A stretch of 42,344 nt of DNA from Mycobacterium asiaticum. Lineage in GTDB: Bacteria > Actinomycetota > Actinomycetes > Mycobacteriales > Mycobacteriaceae. The position numbers were made by a program, and so were the translations under genes. Within the stretch, counting starts at the first letter, position 1. Each line of letters opens with the position of its first letter. The stretch lies in NCBI RefSeq assembly GCF_001673365.1, contig NZ_LZLS01000074.1, positions 1 to 42,344 on the forward strand. Direction: 5' to 3'. The notes beneath the pieces are model-generated. The model saw only the letters and a list, made by a program, of their open reading frames with translations. It was not told the origin of the DNA and did no database searches. Shown piece by piece: positions 19,420 through 31,667 of the stretch.

Positions 19420-19614
19420 CTAGCCGTTCAGCAGCGAGTTGATCCGCTTGGCGTCGTTGGCTGAAACCACGGTGCGCCCGTCCAGGCGACGGGTGCGCTT
19501 GCTCGGCTTGTGCTCGAGCAAGTGACGGCGGTTGGCTTTCTGGCGGACGATCTTGCCGGTTCCGGTGCGCCGGAACCGTTTCGAAGCCCCGCTGTGCGTC
19601 TTGGCCTTGGGCAT
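19420..19614 (-). CDS. rpmI: Ribosomal protein bL35
   Basis: 64 residues, full length. [20 protein letters not shown] is diagnostic of L35. It lies 44 nt after infC and 87 nt before rplT on the same strand, as in most bacteria. Confidence 0.99.
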   Translation of the reverse strand: MPKAKTHSGASKRFRRTGTGKIVRQKANRRHLLEHKPSKRTRRLDGRTVVSANDAKRINSLLNG

Positions 19615-19658
19615 GTTTCCTCAGTTTTCTCGTCTGCTGCTAGTGCTGCAGGTTGGTC

Positions 19659-20246
<588 letters not shown>

Positions 20247-20330
20247 GGGGCCTCCCTCGTTGGCTGATATTCCAGTGCGGCCCGTGCCTGGGCTCAGCCG
20301 GAAACAGCGGTGGAAGCACAAACCATCAGC

Positions 20331-20355
20331 AAAAAGGCCCTGCAACGGCAGGGCC
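20331..20355 (-). terminator. Intrinsic terminator inside infC leader
   Basis: On the minus strand GGCCCTGC, loop CGTT, GCAGGGCC and then five T residues: a canonical rho-independent terminator. It lies about 85 nt before the infC ATC start and downstream of the infC promoter, so it can only act as an attenuator of the operon. Confidence 0.75.
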
Positions 20356-20392
20356 CAATGCCGACCGATCACGGCTTGAACTCGTCAAACCG

Positions 20393-20430
20393 CCTGCACA
20401 AACATGCAGGTCAGGCATTTCGAGATGCCT
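20393..20430 (-). promoter_or_regulatory. Two leader hairpins upstream of infC attenuator
   Basis: Two 6-bp stems with 6-nt loops lie in the infC leader: AGGCAT/ATGCCT (20413-20430) and CCTGCA/TGCAGG (20393-20410). The 3' arm TGCAGG of the second can also pair with CCTGC in the 5' arm of the terminator at 20331-20355. This gives mutually exclusive folds, as in a 1:2, 2:3, 3:4 attenuator. The ligand is unknown; L20 is an obvious candidate from other bacteria. Confidence 0.55.
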
Positions 20431-20530
20431 GTGACCGGACCGAATTGCCTTGAGAAAAACTCGTGACAATCGGTGGGAGTGGGACTCCACTTAACTGTCC
20501 CTGGCCGTAGCCGGGATGGTCGCAGCAGTC

Positions 20531-20536
20531 AGTCTA
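20531..20536 (-). promoter_or_regulatory. infC operon extended -10 promoter
   Basis: On the minus strand TGT-TAGACT forms an extended -10 (TGn plus TAnnnT); no good -35 is seen. Transcription would begin near 20523 and give a leader of about 280 nt containing the hairpins and terminator. The box lies within the open frame that could extend lysX upstream on the other strand. Confidence 0.5.
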
Positions 20537-20671
20537 ACAGCCATTACGCGTTGTGCTGGACCGCCATGTCGCGGCGTGCCAGGACCGCCCGGGTCAGCTC
20601 TCCCGGCTCCGTGAATGAAATCAGTCTCGCCATGTCGAGGGCATCGCCAGGAATTTCCCGGTTCAAGCGAA

Positions 20672-20677
20672 TATCCT
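20672..20677 (+). promoter_or_regulatory. Candidate leaderless promoter of lysX
   Basis: TATCCT (TAnnnT) lies 8 nt before an in-frame GTG at 20686. Mycobacterial leaderless transcripts typically begin at the start codon about 7 nt after such a box. Confidence 0.45.
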
Positions 20678-20685
20678 CGCGGTCT

Positions 20686-23600
20686 GTGACACTTACAAAG
20701 CCGCGCCCGACGACGCGCAGGCCGTCATCCCGGTATCACTGGCTGCCCGCCGCGACCGGATGGACCGTCGGCGTCATCGCTACCGTGTCGCTGCTGGCAA
20801 GTTTGTCGCCGCTGATCCGATGGCTGATCCACGGTCCGCGGGTGTTCATCAACAGCTACCTGTTCAACTTCCCCGATACCAGCTTCGCCTGGTCGTTCGT
20901 GCTGGCGCTGCTCGCCGCGGCGCTGACCGCGCGCAAGCGCATTGCCTGGCTGGTGCTGCTCGGCAACATGGTGGTGCACGCCGTCGTCAATGTCGCCGAC
21001 ATCGCCGCCGGCGGCAACACAGCCGCCGAGGCATTCGGCGAAAACCTCGGCTTCGCGTTCCACGTCGTGGCGATCGTCCTGCTGGTGCTCGGCTATCGAG
21101 AGTTCTGGGCCAAGGTCCGCAGAGGCGCACTGTTCCGTGCCGCCGCCGTACTGGTGGTCGGCGGCGCGATCGGGATCCTGCTCTCCTGGGGCTTGGTCGA
21201 AATGTTTCCCGGCACGTTGGCGGCGCCGGATCGGTTGCCCTACGTCGCCAACCGGGTGGTGGGCTTCAGTTTCGCCGATCCTGAGCTTTTCACCGGGCGC
21301 CCGCACCTTTTCCTCAACGCGCTCTTCGGGTTGTTCGGAGCCTTCGCGCTGATCGCGGCCACCATCGTGCTCTTCCTGTCCCAGCGCGCCGACAACGCCC
21401 TGACCGGTGAGGACGAATCCGCGATCCGCGGGCTGGTCGAGTTGTGGGGCAAGAACGACTCGCTGGCGTATTTCGCGACCAGGCGTGACAAATCCGTCGT
21501 CTTCGCCCCCAGCGGCCGCGCGGCCCTCACTTACCGCGTCGAGATCGGTGTTTGTCTGGCCAGCGGGGACCCGGTCGGTGACCCGAAGGCGTGGCCGGCG
21601 GCCATAGAGGCCTGGATGCAGCTGTGTGAAACCTACGGTTGGGCACCGGGCGTCATGGGGGCCAGTTCGCAGGGTGCGCAGGCCTATCGCGAGGCCGGAC
21701 TCAACGCGCTGGTTCTCGGCGACGAGGCCATCCTGCGGCCGGCCGAGTACAAGCTGTCCGGCCCGGAAATGCGCGGCGTGCGTCAGGCCGTTACCCGGGC
21801 CCGTCGCGCCGGCCTGACGGTGCGGATTCGGCGCCACCGCGACATCTCCGAGGAGGAGATGGTGCAGACGGTCGCGCGCGCGGACGGCTGGCGCGACACC
21901 GAATCCGAACGCGGCTTCTCCATGGCGCTGGGCCGCTTGGGCGACCCGGCCGATGGCGACTGCCTGTTGGTGGAGGCGATTGACCCCGCCGGCGAAGTCG
22001 TCGCGATGCTGTCCTTGGTGCCGTGGGGCACCACCGGCGTCTCACTGGACTTGATGCGCCGTTCCCGGCAATCTCCCAACGGCACCATCGAGTTGATGGT
22101 CAGTGACCTCACCATGCACGCCGAGAATCTCGGCATCAGCCGAATCTCGTTAAATTTCGCCGTCTTTCGATCCGCGTTCGAGCAGGGTGAGCAATTGGGC
22201 GCGGGTCCGGTCGCGCGGTTGTGGCGGACTCTGCTGGTGTTTTTCTCGCGCTGGTGGCAGATCGAGACGCTCTACCGATCCAACGCCAAGTACCAGCCCG
22301 AATGGGTGCCGCGGTATGCCTGCTACGACGACGCCCGAATGATGCCCAAGGTCGGCGTCGCTTCGGCACTCGCCGAGGGCTTTCTCTCCATACCGTTCAC
22401 CCGCCGCGACAAGGTGCACACCGGCCACCATCCCGCCGTGCCGCAGCGGCTCGCGGACACCGGGCTGTTGCACCCCGACGGCACTGCTCCGGACGTCAGC
22501 GGCCTGCAAGCCGAAGACCTGCTCGACGCCGACGAGATGCGTCGTCGTCAACCTGAACAGGTCCGGGTGCGGCTGGCCAAACTGAAGAAGCTGCGCGACA
22601 ACGGCATTGATGCTTACCCGGTGGGAGAGCAACCCACCCACACCGTCGCCGCGGCGCTGCAGACCGACGACGCCACCGAATCCGTCATCTCGGTTTCGGG
22701 GCGCATCCTGCGGATCCGCAACTACGGCGGGGTGCTGTTCGCGCACCTGCGCGACTGGTCCGGCGAAATGCAAGTGCTGCTGGACAATTCACGTCTAGAG
22801 CAAGGCCGCGCGGCCGGTTTCAACGCGGCGATCGACCTTGGTGACCTGGTCGAGACGACCGGGCACATGGGTTACAGCGACAAGGGCACCCGATCGCTGA
22901 TCGTGACCCGCTGGCGGTTGCTCGGCAAATGCCTGCGGCCGCTACCCAACAAGTGGAAAGGGCTGACCGATCCCGAAGCGCGGGTGCGGACCCGCTACGT
23001 GGACCTCGCTGTCAACGCCGAATCCCGCAGCCTGATCACCGCCCGCGGCAACGTGTTGCGCTCGATTCGGGAGACGTTGTTCGACAAGGGATTCATCGAG
23101 GTCGAGACGCCGATCCTGCAGCAGGTGCACGGCGGGGCAACCGCCCGACCGTTCGTCACCCACATCAACGCCTACACCATGGACCTGTTCCTGCGCATCG
23201 CGCCCGAGTTGTACCTGAAGCGACTGTGCGTCGGCGGTGTCGAGCGGGTCTTCGAATTGGGCCGGGCCTTCCGCAACGAGGGCGTCGACTTCAGCCACAA
23301 CCCCGAGTTCACCCTGCTGGAGGCCTACCAAGCGCACGCCGACTACAAAGTGTGGATCGACGGCTGCCGCGAACTCATCCAAAACGCCGCCCAGGCTGCC
23401 AACGGCGCACAAACAGCGATGCGGCCCAGAACTCAAGATGATTCCGGCACTCGACTCGAGCCGGTGGACATCTCGGGCAGCTGGCCCGTCAAGACGGTCC
23501 ACGACGCGGTGTCCGAAGCCCTCGGTGAGCACATCGATGCCGACACCGACCTGAAGACGCTACGCAAATTGTCCGACGCCGCCCGCATCCCCTACCGCGC

Positions 23601-24021
23601 CTATTGGGACGCCGGCGCGGTGGTACTTGAGCTCTACGAGCACCTGGTCGAGGACCGCACCGAGCACCCGACGTTCTACATCGACTTCCCGACCTCGGTA
23701 TCCCCGCTGACCAGACCACATCGCAGCAAGCGCGGTGTGGCCGAACGGTGGGATCTGGTGGCCTGGGGCGTCGAATTGGGCACCGCCTACAGCGAACTCA
23801 CCGACCCGGTGGAGCAACGACGTCGTCTCGAGGAGCAGTCGCTGCTGGCCGCCGGAGGCGACCCCGAGGCGATGGAGCTCGACGAAGACTTCCTGCAGGC
23901 GATGGAGTACGCGATGCCGCCCACCGGCGGCCTGGGCATGGGTGTCGACCGGGTGGTCATGCTGATCACCGGGCGCAGCATCCGCGAAACGCTGCCGTTC
24001 CCGCTCGCCAAGCCCCATTAA
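20686..24021 (+). CDS. lysX: Bifunctional lysyl-tRNA ligase / lysylphosphatidylglycerol synthase
   Basis: 1111 residues from the chosen GTG; the frame is open to 20473 and databases often use a start near 20479. LysX transfers lysine from Lys-tRNA to phosphatidylglycerol, which reduces envelope charge and protects against cationic peptides. Residues about 20-235 hold several membrane segments, about 245-565 the MprF-type aminoacyl transferase domain, and from about 620 a complete class II LysRS: OB fold (about 663-705, [20 protein letters not shown]), motif 2 ([20 protein letters not shown]) and motif 3 ([15 protein letters not shown]). The later start is preferred because the upstream part overlaps the infC promoter and leader on the other strand and TATCCT suits a leaderless mRNA. 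Orthologue of Rv1640c. Confidence 0.95.
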   Translation: MTLTKPRPTTRRPSSRYHWLPAATGWTVGVIATVSLLASLSPLIRWLIHGPRVFINSYLFNFPDTSFAWSFVLALLAAALTARKRIAWLVLLGNMVVHAVVNVADIAAGGNTAAEAFGENLGFAFHVVAIVLLVLGYREFWAKVRRGALFRAAAVLVVGGAIGILLSWGLVEMFPGTLAAPDRLPYVANRVVGFSFADPELFTGRPHLFLNALFGLFGAFALIAATIVLFLSQRADNALTGEDESAIRGLVELWGKNDSLAYFATRRDKSVVFAPSGRAALTYRVEIGVCLASGDPVGDPKAWPAAIEAWMQLCETYGWAPGVMGASSQGAQAYREAGLNALVLGDEAILRPAEYKLSGPEMRGVRQAVTRARRAGLTVRIRRHRDISEEEMVQTVARADGWRDTESERGFSMALGRLGDPADGDCLLVEAIDPAGEVVAMLSLVPWGTTGVSLDLMRRSRQSPNGTIELMVSDLTMHAENLGISRISLNFAVFRSAFEQGEQLGAGPVARLWRTLLVFFSRWWQIETLYRSNAKYQPEWVPRYACYDDARMMPKVGVASALAEGFLSIPFTRRDKVHTGHHPAVPQRLADTGLLHPDGTAPDVSGLQAEDLLDADEMRRRQPEQVRVRLAKLKKLRDNGIDAYPVGEQPTHTVAAALQTDDATESVISVSGRILRIRNYGGVLFAHLRDWSGEMQVLLDNSRLEQGRAAGFNAAIDLGDLVETTGHMGYSDKGTRSLIVTRWRLLGKCLRPLPNKWKGLTDPEARVRTRYVDLAVNAESRSLITARGNVLRSIRETLFDKGFIEVETPILQQVHGGATARPFVTHINAYTMDLFLRIAPELYLKRLCVGGVERVFELGRAFRNEGVDFSHNPEFTLLEAYQAHADYKVWIDGCRELIQNAAQAANGAQTAMRPRTQDDSGTRLEPVDISGSWPVKTVHDAVSEALGEHIDADTDLKTLRKLSDAARIPYRAYWDAGAVVLELYEHLVEDRTEHPTFYIDFPTSVSPLTRPHRSKRGVAERWDLVAWGVELGTAYSELTDPVEQRRRLEEQSLLAAGGDPEAMELDEDFLQAMEYAMPPTGGLGMGVDRVVMLITGRSIRETLPFPLAKPH

Positions 24022-24090
24022 CTGCCACGAAAGACGCTGGCCGCGAAGACTTTCGATGCGTAAGTCGGTGCGGCGAGGAGAATAGCGACC

Positions 24091-24516
24091 ATGCCGTCGG
24101 TCACCCGTGCCCGCCGCGCGATATTTGCGCGGCATTGCCACCCCTACAGCGCCTGGACGCGGTGGGCCACTACGCCCCTGACGCTGGTGCCGATCTGGAC
24201 CCGGCGATGGGATCATGCGCTGTTGCTCGGCGTGTGGCTGGCGGTCAATCCATTCGTCTTCGGTGAGCCGAAGCACCACCGCGCCTGGGCAACGCGGGCA
24301 ATGCTGGGTGAGGAACTGTGGATCAGCGGGCGGCCCCGCGACGCCGCCGTCGTAATCAGCGGGGTGGCGTCGGCGGTATCGGCCTGCGCTGTCGTAGCCG
24401 CGCGGCGTCGTCGCCTCAAGCCGGCCGTCGTCGCAGTGACGGTCCAGATGGCGTTGACGATGGTGTACTGGCAGCTGATGGTGCGCTATTTCGAGCGCCG
24501 CCAACCGTCAAAGTAA
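24091..24516 (+). CDS. Small membrane protein, DUF6653-like
   Basis: 141 residues, ATG preceded by GAGGAGA. Two or three hydrophobic stretches are visible (around HALLLGVWLAVNPFVF, AAVVISGVASAVSACAVVAA and VTVQMALTMVYWQLMV), with a basic N-terminus. The HPYSAWTRWATTPLTL and RAMLGEELWI segments recall DUF6653 proteins; this assignment is from memory and the function is unknown. Its stop codon is part of the TAACGT box of the next gene. Confidence 0.75.
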   Translation: MPSVTRARRAIFARHCHPYSAWTRWATTPLTLVPIWTRRWDHALLLGVWLAVNPFVFGEPKHHRAWATRAMLGEELWISGRPRDAAVVISGVASAVSACAVVAARRRRLKPAVVAVTVQMALTMVYWQLMVRYFERRQPSK

Positions 24517-24519
24517 CGT
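24514..24519 (+). promoter_or_regulatory. Leaderless promoter -10 box
   Basis: TAACGT followed by 7 nt and ATG (24527). The same hexamer and spacing occur before the hydrolase gene at 31668. The box includes the TAA stop of the preceding gene. Confidence 0.55.
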
Positions 24520-24526
24520 GGCGGGC

Positions 24527-24757
24527 ATGCCCGACCAACCGTCCCCACCCGATCCCGGGTACGACACGTCCGGCGTCCCGACCTTCGATTCGGTGCGCGA
24601 GAAAATCGAGTCGCGTTTCGGTGCTGCCCTGGGCGCTGAGGAACTCGCGGCCGAGACGGCCGAAGGGCGCTCCGCCGAGGAACAGTACGAGGAACGTCAG
24701 CGGGCGGCCGCCGAGCGTTTGGCGCAGATCCGGGAGTCGATGCGCACCGATGACTGA
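24527..24757 (+). CDS. Small conserved hypothetical, acidic coiled-coil type
   Basis: 76 residues. The ATG at 24527 lies 7 nt after TAACGT and there is no ribosome site, so a leaderless start is inferred; a GTG three codons upstream falls inside the -10 box. Proline-rich first 15 residues (MPDQPSPPDPGYDTSG), then a charged helix rich in Glu, Ala, Arg that could form a coiled coil. It overlaps the kinase start by 8 nt, so the two are co-expressed. M. tuberculosis has a similarly small gene (Rv1638A) near uvrA that may be the counterpart. Confidence 0.75.
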   Translation: MPDQPSPPDPGYDTSGVPTFDSVREKIESRFGAALGAEELAAETAEGRSAEEQYEERQRAAAERLAQIRESMRTDD

Positions 24758-26513
24758 CACCGTGCCGAATTCGCGGGCGGGCATGCAGTTCGGGCCTTAC
24801 CGCTTGCGACGACTGTTAGGCCGTGGCGGGATGGGCGAAGTCTATGAAGCCGTCGACACGGTCAAAGAACGCACCATCGCCCTCAAGCTGCTGTCTCAGC
24901 AATACACCTCGGATGCGGTGTTCCGGCGGCGCATGCAACGCGAGGCGCACACCGCCGGACGTCTGCAAGAACCCCACATCGTGCCCATCCACGACTTCGG
25001 GGAAATCGACGGCCAGCTATTCATCGACATGCGTTTCATCGAAGGCGAAGATCTGGGCGCACTGCTGAAGCGCGCCGGTGCGTTGCCCCCGCCGCGCGCG
25101 GTCGCGATCATCACCCAAATCGCCGCTGCACTGGACGCCGCCCACCGCGCCGAGGTGATCCACCGCGACATCAAACCGGAGAACGTCCTGATCACCGGCG
25201 ACGATTTCGCCTACCTGGTGGATTTCGGGATCGCAGCCGCGGCCACCGATCAGCAGCTCACCAAGACCGGCACCGCGGTCGGCAGCTGGCGATACATGGC
25301 GCCCGAACGGTTCGCCGACGACGAAACGACCTACCGCTCCGACATTTATTCGTTGGCATGCGTGCTTTACGAATGCCTTGCCGGGAGGCCGCCCTACCAG
25401 GCACAGAACCTCAGTGCCCTGATGGCCGCGCACTTGATGCACCCCGTCCCCCGGCCCAGCGAGGCGCGCCAGGACATCCCGAGGGCCTTCGACGAGGTCA
25501 TCGCCCGGGGCATGGCCAAAGAACCGGCCGGACGTTACGCGACGGCCGGAGAGTTGGCTCGCGCCGCCAAGCAGGCACTCAGCGCTCCCGACCAGGACCG
25601 GGCGACGACGATGATCGCGCACAGCCAGCAGTTCGCCCCGCCGCCCAGCGGCCCTATCCCGCGCAGCACACCGACTCCCCCTGGCGCGTGGAATACGGTC
25701 CCCCCAGCTACCCCGCAGTGGGTGCCCAACACACCGCCCTCGGGGCCACCCGCACGCAAGCGTTGGCCAATCGTCGCTGCTCTGGTCAGCGTGGTGACGC
25801 TGCTGTCCGCCACCGGGATCTGGCTGGCAGTCGGCAAAGACGACGGGCAGGCTGCCGCTAACACGACCCCGACCAATGGGCTGACCACCACTGCCACGAC
25901 CGCGGCCGTCACCACCACGCCGCCGAGCCCGACCGTTGCTCCGGGCCAACTGGAGTCGCTGTTGCTCAGCACCGATCAGCTCAACACCATGTTGGGCACC
26001 ACCGGCATGGTCGTCGATCACAACAGCACCGAGACGACCGATCCGGGTCCGCAGAACTCGCTGTCGGACGAGCGGTGTCTGGGAGCGCTCATCGGCTACC
26101 AGGCCCGCAGCTACAAGAGCAGCGGATACACCGCAATGCTTGCCCAACTGGCGCTGAAGCCGAACAGCAATCCGGGCTACGTGGTGGTCCAAGGGGCGGT
26201 GGTGTTCGCCTCGGCCGAACTGGCCGACGCGTTTGTGACGGCTCAGGATTCCCAGTGGCGGGCATGCGCCGGTAGAACCATCACCCAGACAAACGAGGGC
26301 AAGACGTCGGGGTGGGCGTTCCGGGACGTGATGGGCAGCCCGCCCAAGATCTCGCTGCTGCGGGATCGCCCGAACGGCCGCTCGGAGTTGGTCTGCCAGC
26401 ATGTGCTCAGTGCGGTCGCCAATATCGTCATCGACGTGAATGTCTGCGCTCCCGGCACTACCGACCAAGCGATCCAGATTGCCGACGCGATGGCCGCCAA
26501 GGTGCCCAAATGA
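24750..26513 (+). CDS. PknH-like Ser/Thr kinase with extracellular sensor
   Basis: 587 residues from the ATG at 24750. The cytoplasmic kinase domain (about 15-280) is intact: GRGGMGEVYEA loop (24-34), Lys46, HRDIKPEN with catalytic Asp140, DFG at 158-160, activation loop TKTGTAVGSWRYMAPE. A Pro-rich linker leads to one membrane segment (near WPIVAALVSVVTLLSATGIWL), a Thr-rich stalk and a C-terminal extracellular domain of about 190 residues with four Cys (in DERCLG, WRACAG, LVCQHV, VNVCAPG), the PknH sensor pattern. PknH in M. tuberculosis (Rv1266c) lies elsewhere, so this is an additional paralog. Substrates unknown; adjacent small protein and winged-helix protein are candidates. Confidence 0.93.
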   Translation: MTDTVPNSRAGMQFGPYRLRRLLGRGGMGEVYEAVDTVKERTIALKLLSQQYTSDAVFRRRMQREAHTAGRLQEPHIVPIHDFGEIDGQLFIDMRFIEGEDLGALLKRAGALPPPRAVAIITQIAAALDAAHRAEVIHRDIKPENVLITGDDFAYLVDFGIAAAATDQQLTKTGTAVGSWRYMAPERFADDETTYRSDIYSLACVLYECLAGRPPYQAQNLSALMAAHLMHPVPRPSEARQDIPRAFDEVIARGMAKEPAGRYATAGELARAAKQALSAPDQDRATTMIAHSQQFAPPPSGPIPRSTPTPPGAWNTVPPATPQWVPNTPPSGPPARKRWPIVAALVSVVTLLSATGIWLAVGKDDGQAAANTTPTNGLTTTATTAAVTTTPPSPTVAPGQLESLLLSTDQLNTMLGTTGMVVDHNSTETTDPGPQNSLSDERCLGALIGYQARSYKSSGYTAMLAQLALKPNSNPGYVVVQGAVVFASAELADAFVTAQDSQWRACAGRTITQTNEGKTSGWAFRDVMGSPPKISLLRDRPNGRSELVCQHVLSAVANIVIDVNVCAPGTTDQAIQIADAMAAKVPK

Positions 26514-26533
26514 CGCCCGGCACCGGCTGAGTC

Positions 26534-27703
26534 ATGCGTAAGTTCAGCGTCGCGGAGCGACGAAACCGGTTGGCGCGCAGGCATTTCCTGTCTGCCGCAG
26601 GGTCGGTGTCGCGGGTCACCGCCGGACTGGTGGGTTTGCACGCCACCGACCCGGCGACTCCCTATCTGTCGCTGTGGGCGCGGTGCCGCGGGTTCGCCAG
26701 CGCTGACCTGGACCGCGCTCTCTACGAAAAGCGCTCGGCGGTAAAGCATTTGGCCATGCGACGGACGTTGTGGTTGATCAACGGTGACGATCTGGCGATG
26801 GTTCAGTCGGCGGCCAGCGATCAAGTTGCCGACAACGAGCAGCGTCGGCTCGTCGCCGACCTGCACAAGGGCGGCGTCAGCGCGGACGGGCAGGACTGGC
26901 TGGACCGCGCGTCGGCGGCGGTGCTGCGCCACCTGAGCGAGCACGGCCCGGCCAACAGCGCCGAACTGCGCGCCGCCCTGCCCGAGTTGGCGGGGAGTTA
27001 CGATCCGGCGCCCGGAAAGCGCTGGGGCGGGCCGACTCCCGTGGCTCCACGGGTGTTGACAGTGCTCTCGGCGCGTGGCGACATCGTGCGTGGCCCCAAC
27101 GCCGGCAACTGGACCAACTCCCGGCCGCGCTGGAGCACCACCGCGGACTGGCTTTCCGAGCGCAGCCAACCGGTGCCCGAGGCGGCCGCGCGCGCCGAGC
27201 TGACGAGGCGTTGGCTGCGGACATTCGGGCCGGCGACCCTAACCGACATCAAGTGGTGGTTCGGCACCACGTTGACGGCGGTGCGTGCGGCGCTGGCCAC
27301 CATCGGCGCGGTCGAGGTAGATCTGCACGGCAGCCCCGGCTATGCGCTGGCCGACGACCTCAGCGTCGAACCGGACGCGGCGCCATGGTGTGCGCTGTTA
27401 CCCGGGCTGGACCCCACCACAATGGGCTGGTCCGAGCGGGACTGGTATCTCGGCGAACATCGCGAAAAGGTCTTCGACGGAAACGGCAACGCCGGACCCA
27501 CCGCCTGGTGCAACGGGCAGGTGGTCGGCGGCTGGTGCCAGGATGACAACGCCCAAGTCCGGCTCCAGCTCCTCGATGATCCGGGCAGTGACGGGCGTCG
27601 AGCGCTGCAACAGCGGGCAGACGAACTCACCGCCTGGCTGGACGGAGTCCGCATCAGCCCGCGCTTTCCCTCGCCGTTGTCCAAGTCTGCGGCGTCGGGT
27701 TGA
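26534..27703 (+). CDS. AlkZ/YcaQ-fold winged-helix DNA-binding protein
   Basis: 389 residues starting MRKFSVAERRNRLARRHFLS. This is the HTH_42 winged-helix family, which includes the DNA glycosylases AlkZ and YcaQ. GLVGLHATDPATPYLSLWAR lies at residues 31-50; His36 and Thr38 occupy the place of the catalytic QxQ or QxD of AlkZ and YcaQ, so glycosylase activity is uncertain. Conserved RRTLWLI and a Trp-rich C-terminal half (GWSERDWYLGEH) fit the family. Follows the kinase by 20 nt on the same strand and lies about 1 kb from uvrA. Its role in DNA repair is only suggested. Confidence 0.82.
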   Translation: MRKFSVAERRNRLARRHFLSAAGSVSRVTAGLVGLHATDPATPYLSLWARCRGFASADLDRALYEKRSAVKHLAMRRTLWLINGDDLAMVQSAASDQVADNEQRRLVADLHKGGVSADGQDWLDRASAAVLRHLSEHGPANSAELRAALPELAGSYDPAPGKRWGGPTPVAPRVLTVLSARGDIVRGPNAGNWTNSRPRWSTTADWLSERSQPVPEAAARAELTRRWLRTFGPATLTDIKWWFGTTLTAVRAALATIGAVEVDLHGSPGYALADDLSVEPDAAPWCALLPGLDPTTMGWSERDWYLGEHREKVFDGNGNAGPTAWCNGQVVGGWCQDDNAQVRLQLLDDPGSDGRRALQQRADELTAWLDGVRISPRFPSPLSKSAASG

Positions 27704-27726
27704 GCTAGATGGGGTATGCGCCAGCC

Positions 27727-28648
27727 ATGGATTGGCTGATGTTACACGCGCCAGCGATCGGATCGGCGTTGCTTGCCGCGTTGGCCGCGGCGGTGGGCAT
27801 CGTCGTCCGCCAGGCTGCCCTGCAAGCTCCGAACATCGGCAAGGAGATGTCGGGCGCGGTCATCGCTGCCGTGCTGCGCGACCGGCTGTGGTGGGCTGGC
27901 ACGGCGGCGGCCGTCGCCGGGTACGTGTTTCAGGCCGTGGCGTTGGCGCACGGCTCGCTGCTTTTGGTGCAGCCATTGCTGGTGTCCTCGCTGCTGTTCG
28001 TGCTGCCGCTGAGCGCCTGGCGGTGCGGTAGTCGGGTGTCGGGCTCCGAATGGGCGTGGGCGCTGCTGTTGACCTCCGCCTTGGCACTTTTCGTGCTGAT
28101 GGGGCGACCCCGCGAAGGGAGTTATCGGCCGGGGACAACGGCCTGGACGCTGGCCGTCACCGGCGCGATGGCGGTGGTGCTGATCTGTGTGGTGATCGCG
28201 CGTCGCACCGCCGACCGCACGCGCGCAATGTCGCTCGGTGTGGCCGTGGCCGTCCTGCTCGGAATGGTGGCGGTGCTTACCAAGACGTGCACTCATCTGT
28301 TCGGCGTCGGCGGCTGGCACGGACTGCTCAGCGTTCCCGCTCTGTACTTGCTGATCGTGCTGGCCATCGGGGTCACGGTGTTGCAGCAGTGGGCGTTTCA
28401 AGCCGGTGCGCTGCAGGCGTCGGTTCCGGTCATGTTGGTCGGTGAGCCGGTGGTCGCGGTGCTGCTCGGCGTTCTCGTGCTCGGCGAGCAACTCACCGTG
28501 CGTGGCGTGGGGGTGGTGGTGCTGCCGATGGCCGTCGTCGCGATGTTGGCCGCCACGATCGCCCTCGGTCGAGGCGAGGGCGCCCACACCGAGGAGGCCG
28601 CCCGCAGCGGACGAGGCGAGGCGGGGGTGCCTTCCTCCGACTCCGCAC

Positions 28649-28659
<11 letters not shown>
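27727..28659 (+). CDS. DMT/EamA-like membrane transporter
   Basis: 310 residues from the ATG at 27727; an ATG at 27709 is also possible, neither with a clear ribosome site. About nine or ten hydrophobic helices are visible. The last pair around [23 protein letters not shown] is the typical EamA/DMT helix motif. A charged cytoplasmic tail follows. The substrate is unknown. Its 3' end overlaps the uvrA 3' end by 11 bp, tail to tail. Confidence 0.8.
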
Positions 28660-31570
<2,911 letters not shown>

Positions 31571-31616
31571 GCACTCCCTTTCACCCGTTTTTCCGCTCAC
31601 GAACAGAGCTCTCCCC

Positions 31617-31639
31617 ATGCTATGTGTCCATACCGACAA
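31617..31639 (-). promoter_or_regulatory. RecA-independent (PafBC-type) damage promoter of uvrA
   Basis: On the minus strand TTGTCGGTA, then exactly 8 nt, then TAGCAT. The known mycobacterial RecA-NDp consensus is TTGTCRGTG, 8 nt, TAnnnT; only the last base of the first box differs. It lies 47-69 bp upstream of the uvrA GTG, giving a leader of about 40 nt. Confidence 0.85.
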
Positions 31640-31654
31640 GTCGTTCTGGGCCAG

Positions 31655-31660
31655 TAACGT
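31655..31660 (+). promoter_or_regulatory. Leaderless promoter of metallo-hydrolase
   Basis: TAACGT followed by 7 nt and ATG at 31668, the usual geometry of leaderless mycobacterial promoters. It is back to back with the uvrA damage promoter, 15 bp away. Confidence 0.6.
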
Positions 31661-31667
31661 GACCGTT

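Noticed and set aside
20247..20372. In-frame GTG extension of infC
   Set aside because: It runs through the leader terminator, has no ribosome site, and is not IF-3 sequence.
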